Shown: positions 8,044 to 15,829 of the stretch, in pieces
Layout of the letters: the number at the start of each line of letters is the position of its first letter
How positions within the stretch are numbered: the first letter of the stretch is position 1
Origin: Dwaynesavagella gallinarum
GTDB lineage: Bacteria; Bacillota; Clostridia; Clostridiales; Clostridiaceae
Length of the DNA: 27,110 nt
Direction: 5' to 3'
NCBI GenBank assembly: GCA_019120235.1
Contig: DWVN01000133.1
Span: forward strand, 1-27,110
Made by a program: the position numbers and the translations under genes
The notes under the pieces: model-generated
What the model was told of the DNA's origin: nothing
Databases searched by the model: none
The model's input: the letters and a program-made list of their open reading frames with translations, nothing else

Positions 8044-9360
8044 GTGGATAAATTAAAATTAGGAGTTATTAGTTTAGGTTGTGATAAAAATACAATTGAT
8101 ACTGAAATGTTTTTAGGAAATTTAGTAGATAAATTTAATATCACAACAAATGAAGAAGAAGCGGATATTTTGATTGTAAATACATGTTCGTTTATTGAAT
8201 CAGCAAAGCAAGAATCAATTGATACAATTCTTGAAATGGCTCAATACAAAAATAAAAATTTAAAGGTGCTTGTTGTTACTGGATGTTTATCTAAACGCTA
8301 TGGAAAAGATTTATTTGAATCAATGCCAGAGATAGATATAATTTTAGGAGTTATGAATTATGATAAAATATATGAACACATAAAAAGCTTTTTGCAAAAT
8401 AAACAGAGGATACTTGATAATGAAAACAAAGAAAATTCTATTTTTGAAGCAGAACGTATCATAACAACTCCTAAACATTATGCGTATCTAAAAATTTCAG
8501 AAGGATGTAATAATAATTGTACATTTTGTATTATTCCAAAAATTAGAGGAAGACATGTTAGTAGAAGTATTGAAAGCTTAGTGTATGAAGCAAATACCAT
8601 CGTTAAACAAGGTATAAAAGAAATAATATTAATTGCGCAAGATATAACGAAATATGGAATTGATTTATATGGTAAAAAAAGTCTTGTAAAATTGATTAGA
8701 GAATTATCAAAAATAGATGAAATTAAATGGATAAGACTTCATTATGCTTATCCTGAGGATATAGATAATGTTTTAATTGAAGAATTGAAATCAAATCCTA
8801 AGTTGTGTAAATACATAGATATTCCTCTTCAACATGTTAGTGATAATGTTTTGAAAAGGATGGCAAGACATACTAGAAAAGATAAAATTTATAAACTTAT
8901 TAATGAATTAAGAAAAGTTCCTGATATAGTTATAAGAACTTCTTTGATAGTTGGTTTTCCAGGTGAAACAAATGAAGATTTTGAAATGCTTGAAGATTTT
9001 ATAAAACAAAAGAACATAGATAATATTGGAGTTTTTACATATTCTCAAGAGGAAGATACAGTAGCAGCTACTCTTGATGATCAAATAGATGAAAATGTTA
9101 AAATTGAGAGACGAAATAAAATTATGAGTATTCAAAAAGATGTTTCAAGGGAGTTGTTAGAAAGAAAAATAGGACAAGTATTTGAAGCTGTTATAGATTC
9201 AAAAAATAACGAGTATTACGTCGGACGACTTAATTTTCAAAGTCCTGGAATTGATGGTATAATTTACATAAAATCTAGCAATAATCTAAACATAGGTGAG
9301 TTTGTTAATGTTAAAATTACTTCTTGTTTGGATTATGACTTTATAGGAGAGGTTATTTAA
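8044..9360 (+). CDS. rimO: Ribosomal protein S12 methylthiotransferase RimO
   Basis: A radical-SAM methylthiotransferase of 438 residues that adds a methylthio group to an aspartate of ribosomal protein S12. The N-terminal domain carries one [4Fe-4S] cluster (Cys13 in LGCDKNTIDTE, then NTCSF and TGCLSKR). The radical-SAM cluster is Cys155, Cys159 and Cys162 in CNNNCTFC. A TRAM domain ends the protein. SLGCDKN and GCNNNCTFCIIP separate RimO from MiaB, which is also in the window. GTG 8044 is preferred because GTGAGGA at 8027-8033 is well spaced and family members start just before this motif. ATG 8011, overlapping the ftsK stop, would add 11 residues but lacks a ribosome binding site. Confidence 0.93.
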   Translation: MDKLKLGVISLGCDKNTIDTEMFLGNLVDKFNITTNEEEADILIVNTCSFIESAKQESIDTILEMAQYKNKNLKVLVVTGCLSKRYGKDLFESMPEIDIILGVMNYDKIYEHIKSFLQNKQRILDNENKENSIFEAERIITTPKHYAYLKISEGCNNNCTFCIIPKIRGRHVSRSIESLVYEANTIVKQGIKEIILIAQDITKYGIDLYGKKSLVKLIRELSKIDEIKWIRLHYAYPEDIDNVLIEELKSNPKLCKYIDIPLQHVSDNVLKRMARHTRKDKIYKLINELRKVPDIVIRTSLIVGFPGETNEDFEMLEDFIKQKNIDNIGVFTYSQEEDTVAATLDDQIDENVKIERRNKIMSIQKDVSRELLERKIGQVFEAVIDSKNNEYYVGRLNFQSPGIDGIIYIKSSNNLNIGEFVNVKITSCLDYDFIGEVI

Positions 9361-9932
9361 TGAATTTACCTAATAAATTAACTTTATTTAGGATTATTCT
9401 TATACCTGTATTTCTTGTATTTATAAATTTTAATACGGAAATAGGTGTGTTAGGAGCACTAATTACATTTACAATAGCTTCTATTACTGATCAATTAGAT
9501 GGATACATTGCAAGGAAGTATAATTTAATAACGGATTTTGGAAAATTTATGGATCCTTTAGCAGATAAATTGTTGGTTTCGGCCGCGTTTATTTCGTTTA
9601 TAGAATTAAATTTAGTAAGTGCTATTCCTGTTATAATTATAATTTTTAGAGAGTTTATAATTACTGGGATAAGACTTGTGTTGTCCTCTAAAGGTGGAAA
9701 AGTTATAGCTGCAAATACATACGGAAAATTAAAAACAGTATTTCAGATTATTTCAATAATATTTATTCTTTTAAAATTATATTTAATGAATTTTAATATT
9801 CAAAGTTATTACATAGTAGATTTGATTCAATTGATTGGTGATATTACCTTTTATATGTGTGTTTTTCTTACAATTCTATCTGGTTGGGATTATATTAGTA
9901 AAAATATTAAAAGTTTAAAGGAGATATTATAA
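9360..9932 (+). CDS. pgsA: CDP-diacylglycerol-glycerol-3-phosphate 3-phosphatidyltransferase
   Basis: The 190-residue integral membrane enzyme makes phosphatidylglycerol phosphate, the committed step to phosphatidylglycerol and cardiolipin. The CDP-alcohol phosphatidyltransferase signature, D-x2-DG-x2-AR-x8-G-x3-D-x3-D, is intact around residues 44-66 (DQLDGYIAR, then DFGKFMDPLAD). Several hydrophobic segments fit the usual six-helix topology. Its ATG overlaps the rimO stop by one base (TAATG), suggesting translational coupling, and recA starts two bases after its stop. The pgsA-recA adjacency is typical of Firmicutes. Confidence 0.95.
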   Translation: MNLPNKLTLFRIILIPVFLVFINFNTEIGVLGALITFTIASITDQLDGYIARKYNLITDFGKFMDPLADKLLVSAAFISFIELNLVSAIPVIIIIFREFIITGIRLVLSSKGGKVIAANTYGKLKTVFQIISIIFILLKLYLMNFNIQSYYIVDLIQLIGDITFYMCVFLTILSGWDYISKNIKSLKEIL

Positions 9933-9934
9933 TT

Positions 9935-10993
9935 ATGTCTATAGATTTAGATAAAATGAAAGCTATAGAAATGGCTATGAGTCAAATAGAAAAACAATAT
10001 GGAAAAGGCTCTATAATGAAACTTGGAGAACAAAGTGCTTTAAATATCGAAAGTGTATCAACAGGATGTTTAGATTTGGATATAGCACTAGGAATTGGTG
10101 GGCTTCCTAAGGGAAGAATAATAGAAATTTATGGTCCAGAATCTTCTGGAAAAACAACAGTTGCATTACATGTAATAGCAGAAGCGCAGAAAAAAGGAGG
10201 AGCTGCAGCGTTTATTGATGCAGAACATGCGCTCGATCCGAATTACGCAAAAAATTTAGGTGTAGATACTGAAAATTTAATAATTTCACAACCGGACAAT
10301 GGAGAACAAGCTCTTGAAATTGCAGAAGCATTAGTGAGATCTGGGGCAATAGATGTTATTGTTATAGATTCAGTAGCTGCTCTTGTTCCTCGTGCTGAAA
10401 TTGAAGGCGAAATGGGAGATTCTCATGTTGGTCTTCAAGCAAGATTAATGTCTCAAGCTTTAAGAAAACTTGCAGGTCATATAAATAAATCTAAATGTGT
10501 TGCTATATTTATAAATCAATTAAGAGAAAAAGTTGGAGTTATGTTTGGTAATCCTGAAACAACACCAGGAGGAAGAGCTTTAAAGTTTTATGCTTCTGTT
10601 AGATTAGATGTTAGAAGAGTTGATTCAATAAAGCAAGGAGACGAAATTGTTGGTAATAGAACTAGAGTTAAGATTATGAAAAATAAAGTAGCGCCTCCAT
10701 TTAGATTATCGGAGTTTGATATTATATATAACAAAGGTATTTCACGTGAGGGAAGTTTGCTTGATCTTGCAGTTAAAGAAAATATAATTCAAAAAAGCGG
10801 ATCATGGTTTTCTTATAATAATGAAAAAATGGGTCAAGGAAGAGAAAATGCTAAACAATATCTTGCAGATAATAGTGAAATATTAAATGAAATTGAAAAA
10901 ATAATTTTAGAAAAGTATAATATTAAAAATGTAAACTCAGACAATAATACATCCGAAATGAGTTTTTCTATTAACGAAAATAGTAAAGAATAA
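9935..10993 (+). CDS. recA: Recombinase RecA
   Basis: The 352-residue product forms ATP-dependent filaments on single-stranded DNA, drives strand exchange, and triggers LexA cleavage. Walker A GPESSGKT lies at 67-74, Walker B is in VIVIDSVAAL, and the L2 DNA-binding loop is around REKVGVMFGNPETTPGG. The C-terminal tail is acidic and Asn-rich, as usual. AAAGGAG (9917-9923) overlaps the end of pgsA and precedes ATG 9935. No SOS box or separate promoter is obvious in the two-base gap, so expression probably comes from the upstream operon. The window also encodes MutS and MutL. Confidence 0.98.
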   Translation: MSIDLDKMKAIEMAMSQIEKQYGKGSIMKLGEQSALNIESVSTGCLDLDIALGIGGLPKGRIIEIYGPESSGKTTVALHVIAEAQKKGGAAAFIDAEHALDPNYAKNLGVDTENLIISQPDNGEQALEIAEALVRSGAIDVIVIDSVAALVPRAEIEGEMGDSHVGLQARLMSQALRKLAGHINKSKCVAIFINQLREKVGVMFGNPETTPGGRALKFYASVRLDVRRVDSIKQGDEIVGNRTRVKIMKNKVAPPFRLSEFDIIYNKGISREGSLLDLAVKENIIQKSGSWFSYNNEKMGQGRENAKQYLADNSEILNEIEKIILEKYNIKNVNSDNNTSEMSFSINENSKE

Positions 10994-11028
10994 ATTTTTA
11001 AAATTTATTTATATATTTTACTTATAAA

Positions 11029-11057
11029 TTGACATTAAGTAAAAATTAATATAAAAT
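11029..11057 (+). promoter_or_regulatory. Sigma-A promoter for RNase Y gene
   Basis: TTGACA at 11029-11034, a 17-bp spacer, and TAAAAT at 11052-11057: a near-consensus promoter 110 bases before the first RNase Y codon. It is the best promoter match in the window and makes rny an independent unit from recA. Confidence 0.72.
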
Positions 11058-11166
11058 TAGTATGATACTGGTTGCTAATAGATATTAAATGTTTTCAGTA
11101 AGAATAAAATATGACACCAACACGCTTTTTATAAATTAATTTTTAAAGGCAAGGAGGTGTTGTAAT

Positions 11167-12753
11167 ATAGTAGCGAATGGTATAAATAGTTATTTTTTTA
11201 GTATAGTTTTTTCTATTATAAATATAATATTGATTGTTTTTTTATTAGGATTATTAATTCTTGTAAAGAAACGTTTAAAAAAGCGATACGATGAATCAGT
11301 GATTAAGATGGCTGAAGATGAAGAAAAACGAAAACTTTTGTTAGAAAACACAAAAAAAGAAGCGGAAGCTCTAAAGAAAGAGTTATTAATAGAAGCTAAA
11401 GAAGATGCTCACAAATTGAGGTTGGAAGTTGAAAAAGAATCAAGAGATAGAAGAAATGAAATTCAAAGATTGGAAAGACGACTTCTTCAAAGGGAAGAAG
11501 TTTTAGATAAAAAATCAGATATTTTAGAAAAAAAAGAGCGTGAGATTAATGAACGAATATCAGAAATTGATAAGTTGGAAGAAAATATACGTGAAGTTGA
11601 TTGTAGGAAAAGACAAGAATTAGAATCTATTTCTAAAATGAATTCTGAAGAAGCTAAAACGTTTTTATTAAGTGAAATTAAAAAAGAGATAACTCATGAG
11701 TCAGCCGTTTTGATAAAAGAGTTTGAAAATAAGCTTAAAGAAGAAAGTGCAAACAAAGCAAAAGAAATTATAACAGGAGCAATACAAAGGTATGCTGCTG
11801 ATCATGTTTCAGAATCTACAGTTCATGTGGTTACTCTTCCTAATGATGAAATGAAAGGAAGAATAATAGGAAGAGAAGGAAGGAATATACGTACTTTAGA
11901 AATGTTAACTGGGGTTGATTTAATTATAGATGATACTCCAGAAGCAGTAGTTTTATCAAGTTTTGATCCTATCAGAAGAGAAATTGCAAAAATAGCATTA
12001 GAAAGATTAATTTTAGATGGAAGAATACATCCTACAAAAATTGAAGAGATGGTTGATAGAGCAAAAAGAGATATTGATAATGAAATAAAGGAAACAGGAG
12101 AACAAGCTTTATTTGAGACTGGTATTAATGGTGTACATAGTGAAATTGTTAAACTGTTAGGTAGATTAAAATATAGAACTAGTTATGGTCAAAATGTTTT
12201 GAAACATTCTATAGAGGTTGCTTATTTGGCTAGTACTATGGCTTTAGAATTGGGATTAGATGCTAATGTTGCTAAAAGAGCTGGTTTACTTCATGATATT
12301 GGTAAAGCTTTAGATCATGAAATTGAAGGGCCGCATGCTGTGATTGGGTATGAGTTTGCTAAGCGTTATAATGAAAGTGATGCTGTAGCTGAAGCTATTG
12401 GAGCTCATCATGAAGATATAAGTATGACTAGATTAGAATCGGTTTTAGTTCAAGCGTCTGATGCTATATCTGCTGCTCGTCCTGGTGCTAGACGGGAAAC
12501 TTTACATGCGTATATTAAAAGATTGAATCAATTAGAATCTATAGCTAATTCATATGAAGGCGTAGAAAAGTCTTATGTTATTCAAGCTGGAAGAGAAATA
12601 AGAATAATAGTTAAACCAGATATTATTGATGATTTAAGTGCTACTTGTATGGCGAGAGATATTGTTAAAAGAATTGAAAAAGAGTTAGAATTTCCAGGTC
12701 AAATTAAGATAAATGTTATAAGAGAAACACGAGCGATTGAATTTGCAAAATAA
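11167..12753 (+). CDS. rny: Ribonuclease Y, apparent ATA start codon
   Basis: RNase Y is the membrane-anchored endoribonuclease that starts mRNA decay in Firmicutes. The order is: N-terminal membrane helix, long charged coiled coil (about residues 40-200), KH domain with GRIIGREGRNIR (near 231), and HD domain with the metal-binding HD of LLHDIGKALDHE (near 376). AAGGAGG at 11151-11157 is ideally placed for the ATA codon at 11167, which gives 528 residues, close to the 520 of B. subtilis, and a full N-terminal helix. The only canonical in-frame start, TTG 11230, has no ribosome binding site, gives 507 residues and cuts the helix short. The gene assignment is secure; the start is not. Confidence 0.93.
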   Translation: MVANGINSYFFSIVFSIINIILIVFLLGLLILVKKRLKKRYDESVIKMAEDEEKRKLLLENTKKEAEALKKELLIEAKEDAHKLRLEVEKESRDRRNEIQRLERRLLQREEVLDKKSDILEKKEREINERISEIDKLEENIREVDCRKRQELESISKMNSEEAKTFLLSEIKKEITHESAVLIKEFENKLKEESANKAKEIITGAIQRYAADHVSESTVHVVTLPNDEMKGRIIGREGRNIRTLEMLTGVDLIIDDTPEAVVLSSFDPIRREIAKIALERLILDGRIHPTKIEEMVDRAKRDIDNEIKETGEQALFETGINGVHSEIVKLLGRLKYRTSYGQNVLKHSIEVAYLASTMALELGLDANVAKRAGLLHDIGKALDHEIEGPHAVIGYEFAKRYNESDAVAEAIGAHHEDISMTRLESVLVQASDAISAARPGARRETLHAYIKRLNQLESIANSYEGVEKSYVIQAGREIRIIVKPDIIDDLSATCMARDIVKRIEKELEFPGQIKINVIRETRAIEFAK

Positions 12754-12784
12754 GATTTTTATGTTGTTTAATTTTGTTAACTTT

Positions 12785-12809
12785 CTATTCTTTTAAAATA
12801 AAAGAATAG
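12785..12809 (+). terminator. Probable terminator after rny
   Basis: An 11-bp perfect stem, CTATTCTTTTA (12785-12795) with TAAAAGAATAG (12799-12809), on a 3-base loop. The following sequence is T-rich but interrupted, so termination may be partial. The 131-base rny-spoVS gap holds little else. Confidence 0.5.
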
Positions 12810-12884
12810 TTCATTATATATTTTATTTTAATATTTGAAAGTTTATATGTAATATAATTTCGATTAATTATAGGGGGATTAAAT

Positions 12885-13145
12885 ATGGAAGTGTTAAAAG
12901 TTTCTACAAAATCAAATCCAAATTCAGTAGCAGGTGCATTAGCAGCAATTTTGAAGGAAAAGTCTTTGGTGGAAATTCAAGCTATTGGTGCTGGAGCTAT
13001 AAATCAAGCAGTTAAAGCTGTGGCTATTGCTAGAGGTTTTGTTGCTCCAAGTGGTAAAGATATAGTTTGTATACCTGCTTTCACAGATATACAAATAGAT
13101 GGTGAAGAAAGAACTGCTATTAAATTAATAGTTCAACCTAGATAA
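12885..13145 (+). CDS. spoVS: Stage V sporulation protein S
   Basis: The 86-residue product matches SpoVS almost throughout: SNPNSVAGALAAI near the start, then EIQAIGAGAINQAVKAVAIA, and IPAFTDIQIDGEERTAIKL at the end. SpoVS is a small Alba-like-fold protein needed for coat assembly and septation control during sporulation in B. subtilis. Its presence argues for a spore former. GGGGG just upstream (within 12872-12876) serves ATG 12885. TATAAT at 12853-12858 may be a -10, but no properly spaced -35 accompanies it, and no clear sigma-H site was recognised. The gene is monocistronic, with hairpins on both sides. The rny-spoVS order matches clostridia. Confidence 0.96.
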   Translation: MEVLKVSTKSNPNSVAGALAAILKEKSLVEIQAIGAGAINQAVKAVAIARGFVAPSGKDIVCIPAFTDIQIDGEERTAIKLIVQPR

Positions 13146-13151
13146 CAAATT

Positions 13152-13178
13152 GCAAGAGTTCACTTAACTCTTGCTTTT
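13152..13178 (+). terminator. Terminator after spoVS
   Basis: GCAAGAGTT (13152-13160) pairs with AACTCTTGC (13166-13174) across a 5-base loop, followed by TTTT. Confidence 0.85.
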
Positions 13179-13231
13179 ACTTATTATTGATTATTGATGG
13201 GAAAATAATTTTATAAAAGGAGATTTGAAAA

Positions 13232-13492
13232 ATGCAATCGATAAAAGTTAAAATTTCTAATAGTACTGGTTTACATGCTAGACCTGCTACATTATTAGTT
13301 AAGAAAGCTTCTTCTTTTAAATCTGATATAAGTATTGAATCTAATGGTAAAAAAGTAAACGCTAAGAGTTTGATTGGTATTTTATCCTTAGGTGCTACAA
13401 AAGATACAGAAATAACTGTTATAACTTCTGGTGAAGATGAAGTAGAAGCTGTTAACGAATTAGTGAAGTTGATTGAAACTTTGGAGGATTAA
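13232..13492 (+). CDS. ptsH: Phosphocarrier protein HPr
   Basis: The 86-residue product carries the active-site His15 in TGLHARPAT and the regulatory Ser46 in NAKSLIGILSLGA. HPr passes phosphate from enzyme I to sugar-specific EIIA; phosphorylation of Ser46 by HPr kinase drives catabolite repression through CcpA. With His15 present this is HPr, not the His-lacking paralogue Crh. ptsI is not adjacent, which is common in clostridia. AAAAGGAG at 13216-13223 precedes ATG 13232 by 8 bases. It is flanked by terminators, so probably transcribed alone. Confidence 0.95.
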   Translation: MQSIKVKISNSTGLHARPATLLVKKASSFKSDISIESNGKKVNAKSLIGILSLGATKDTEITVITSGEDEVEAVNELVKLIETLED

Positions 13493-13500
13493 AATTTTTA

Positions 13501-13535
13501 TAAATAATATAGTTTTTGCTATATTATTTATTTTT
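13501..13535 (+). terminator. Terminator after ptsH
   Basis: A 12-bp AT-rich stem, TAAATAATATAG (13501-13512) with CTATATTATTTA (13519-13530), a 6-base loop and TTTTT. Confidence 0.78.
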
Positions 13536-13543
13536 AGAAAAGT

Positions 13544-13573
13544 AACTTCGCAAAATATAAATTTTGCGAAGTT
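13544..13573. other. Perfect inverted repeat resembling a Xer/dif site
   Basis: AACTTCGCAAAAT (13544-13556) is the perfect reverse complement of 13561-13573. Read as 13545-13572 it has dif geometry: 11-bp arms ACTTCGCAAAA and TTTTGCGAAGT around a 6-bp centre TATAAA. By hand it matches about 20 of 28 positions of the B. subtilis dif site as I recall it, including ACTTC and the AATATA stretch. It lies 15 bases before the Shine-Dalgarno GG of a XerC/D-type gene. No U tract follows on the plus strand, so a simple terminator is less likely. Alternatives are an RNA hairpin controlling that gene or a minus-strand terminator. Confidence 0.4.
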
Positions 13574-13597
13574 AAAAATACAAAAAAGGTGATAAAA

Positions 13598-14536
13598 ATG
13601 GGTAATTCCAAATGTGCTTTGATATTATCTGATTTTTTAGACTATTTGTCTGTTGTTAAAGGTAAATCAGATAATACTCTAAAAGAATATAGATTAGACC
13701 TTATAAATTTCTTTAATTTTATAATAAAGCGTAAGTGTTTGAAAATTTCACATCAGGAAATCGATTTAGAGCTCCTAAAAACTATTACATTGAGTGATAT
13801 GTATGCTTATATGAATTTTATAAAAAATGAGCGTTTAAATGGAGCTAGTGCGAGAAGCAGGAAAACAGCCTCGTTGAGAACGTTTTATAATTATTTAACT
13901 AATAAAATTAAGGTTATTGATAAAAATATTACCCTTGAACTGGAATCTCCTAAAATACCAAAAAGGAACCCTATATATTTAAATTTTCAGGAGTCTAAGA
14001 AATTACTAGAAAATATAGATGTAAATGAAAAATTTTTCTCGCGTGACTATTGTATTGTTGTATTTTTTTTAAACTGTGCTCTTAGATTGTCAGAATTATG
14101 TTCAATTAATTTAAATGATATTGATTGGGATACAAATACTCTAAATATTGTTGGAAAAGGTGATAAAGAACGAGTTATATATTTAAATAATATGGTTTTG
14201 ACTTCTATAAAAAATTATTTGAAAGATAGAAATTCATATAAAATAAAACCAGAATTTCAAAACGCTTTATTTATAAGTTCCCGTGGTAATAGAATTAGCA
14301 ATAGAGCGATACAACTTATAATTAAGAAATATGCTAAGGATTTTGATAAAAATATTACTCCTCATAAACTTAGACATACTTCTGCTACTTTAATGTTTAA
14401 ACATGGAAAAATTGATATAAGAACTTTACAAAAAGTTCTTGGGCATGAGAATATTTCTACAACTCAAATTTATACTCATGTTGATGATGAAGGAATTAAA
14501 AATGCTTTTAATTCAAACCCTTTAAATTTTGAATAA
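13598..14536 (+). CDS. xerC: Tyrosine recombinase XerC/XerD family
   Basis: The 312-residue product has a SAM-like core-binding domain (about 8-105) and a tyrosine recombinase catalytic domain. All catalytic residues are present: Arg163 (ALRLSEL), Lys187 (GKGDKER), His256 and Arg259 (HKLRH), His283 (LGHEN) and nucleophile Tyr292 (TQIYTHVDD). Length and motifs fit Xer recombinases that resolve chromosome dimers, rather than the longer phage integrases. ATG 13598 is 8 bases after AAAAAAGG; an in-frame GTG at 13589 overlaps that site. A dif-like repeat lies just upstream. XerC versus XerD cannot be decided here, and no mobile-element genes flank it. Confidence 0.88.
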   Translation: MGNSKCALILSDFLDYLSVVKGKSDNTLKEYRLDLINFFNFIIKRKCLKISHQEIDLELLKTITLSDMYAYMNFIKNERLNGASARSRKTASLRTFYNYLTNKIKVIDKNITLELESPKIPKRNPIYLNFQESKKLLENIDVNEKFFSRDYCIVVFFLNCALRLSELCSINLNDIDWDTNTLNIVGKGDKERVIYLNNMVLTSIKNYLKDRNSYKIKPEFQNALFISSRGNRISNRAIQLIIKKYAKDFDKNITPHKLRHTSATLMFKHGKIDIRTLQKVLGHENISTTQIYTHVDDEGIKNAFNSNPLNFE

Positions 14537-14572
14537 AAAACCTAACCAATTTATTTGTTGGTTAGGTTTTTT
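14535..14572. terminator. Bidirectional terminator between xerC and ynbB
   Basis: A 15-bp perfect stem, AAAAAACCTAACCAA (14535-14549) with 14558-14572 (TTGGTTAGG plus six T), on an 8-base loop. The xerC stop codon enters the left arm and the ynbB stop lies in the loop. A/T runs on both sides let it work for both convergent genes. Confidence 0.92.
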
Positions 14573-15816
14573 ATACTGTTAAGTATGGCTAATTGACCGT
14601 GTTCAAAGGTTAAAGATCCTTGTAAATATGCTATATAGGGTTTTCTTATAGGGGCATCACAAGATAACTCTATTGATGATCCGGATACAAATGTTCCGGC
14701 TGCCATTATAACTTTATCGTTATATCCAGGCATATCCCAAGGTTCGCATTCTAAAAAAGAATCAATTGGAGAATTTTTTTGAATTTCTTTGCAGAAGTTT
14801 ATTATTTCTTCTTCAGTATTGAATTTAATAGCTTGAATTATATCACTACGCTTTTCCTTATAATTAGGATATACTTCATAATTTAAATTTTCAAATATTT
14901 TAGCAGTAAATATTGCTGTTTTCATTGCTTCCATTACAATATTTGGTGCCATAAATAAACCTTGATATATTTGTCTTAAATCTATAAGACTTGCTCCACA
15001 CTCTGAACCTATTCCAGGCACTGTTAGTCTATACGCAGCATTTTCAACTAACTCTTTTTTACCTATTATATAACCTCCTGCAGGAGCAAAGCCACCACCT
15101 ATATTTTTAATAAGTGAACCTGCCATTAAATCAATACCTATTTCTGTTGGCTCTATTATATCAGTAAACTCGCCATAACAATTGTCTACAAAAATATGTA
15201 TGTCTTTATTCGTACTCTTTATAATTTTTACTATATCTTCTATTTCTTTAGGTAGTAGAGATTTTCTTAGAGAGTATCCTCTAGAACGTTGAATATATAT
15301 CATTTTAATCTTAGGATTCTTTTTAATGGTATCAACAATAAATTCCGTATCAAAAGTATTATCTTTTAAATCACATTCTAAATATTCAACTCCAAAATTT
15401 TTTAAACTACCTTTTTGTTCGTAATCATTTAAACCAATTATATTTTTTACAGTGTCATATGGACTTCCTGTTATTGAAAATAATATATCGTACTTATTTA
15501 AATTACCTAACAAAGCACATCCTATAGCGTGTGTACCGTTTACAAATTGTAATCGCACTAAGGAACTTTCCGTATTAAATATTTCACAATATAAATTTTC
15601 AATACCATCTCTGCCTAAATCTGTATAAGCATAACCTGTTGTGCTAGAAAAGTGTGAATCAGATATTTTATGTTTTTTAAAAGCTTTTAAAACTTTATGT
15701 TGATTATATAATTTTATATAATTTAATTCTTCAAATATTAATTTTATATCTTCATATGTACTTGTATAAATATCATAAATATATTTTCCAAATAAATCTT
15801 TGATAAAACTACTCAT
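14551..15816 (-). CDS. ynbB: Methionine gamma-lyase-like PLP protein (YnbB / aluminium resistance family)
   Basis: The 421-residue product belongs to the YnbB family, a branch of fold-type I PLP enzymes related to cystathionine and methionine gamma-lyases and named after an aluminium resistance protein. GSLIKNIGGGFAPAGGYI carries the likely PLP-binding lysine; FVDNCYGEF holds the Asp that contacts the pyridine ring; GTHAIGCALLGNL is the cofactor phosphate region. The true substrate is not established. It is the last gene of the miaB-mutS-mutL-miaA operon, 13 bases after miaA. In Bacillus, hfq and hflX-like genes stand between miaA and ynbB; they are absent here. AGGAG (15834-15838) lies at a long 17 bases from the ATG. 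Confidence 0.88.
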   Translation of the reverse strand: MSSFIKDLFGKYIYDIYTSTYEDIKLIFEELNYIKLYNQHKVLKAFKKHKISDSHFSSTTGYAYTDLGRDGIENLYCEIFNTESSLVRLQFVNGTHAIGCALLGNLNKYDILFSITGSPYDTVKNIIGLNDYEQKGSLKNFGVEYLECDLKDNTFDTEFIVDTIKKNPKIKMIYIQRSRGYSLRKSLLPKEIEDIVKIIKSTNKDIHIFVDNCYGEFTDIIEPTEIGIDLMAGSLIKNIGGGFAPAGGYIIGKKELVENAAYRLTVPGIGSECGASLIDLRQIYQGLFMAPNIVMEAMKTAIFTAKIFENLNYEVYPNYKEKRSDIIQAIKFNTEEEIINFCKEIQKNSPIDSFLECEPWDMPGYNDKVIMAAGTFVSGSSIELSCDAPIRKPYIAYLQGSLTFEHGQLAILNSIKNLTNK

Positions 15817-15829
15817 TTATTAAAATTTT

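Noticed and set aside
10989..11009. AT-only palindrome at the recA stop codon as a terminator
   Set aside because: No G-C pair, almost no loop and no T run after it. recA may terminate elsewhere.
11062..11139. Two tiny open frames (8 and 16 codons) in the rny leader that could act as leader peptides
   Set aside because: Neither has a Shine-Dalgarno site, and the peptides show no codon pattern suggesting attenuation.
12835..12858. TTGAAA and TATAAT before spoVS as a sigma-A promoter
   Set aside because: The spacer is only 12 bp, too short for sigma-A; a sigma-H match was not found either.
13598..14536. Tyrosine recombinase as part of an integrated mobile element
   Set aside because: Length and motifs fit housekeeping Xer proteins, the neighbours are conserved core genes, and no attachment repeats or phage/transposon genes are seen.
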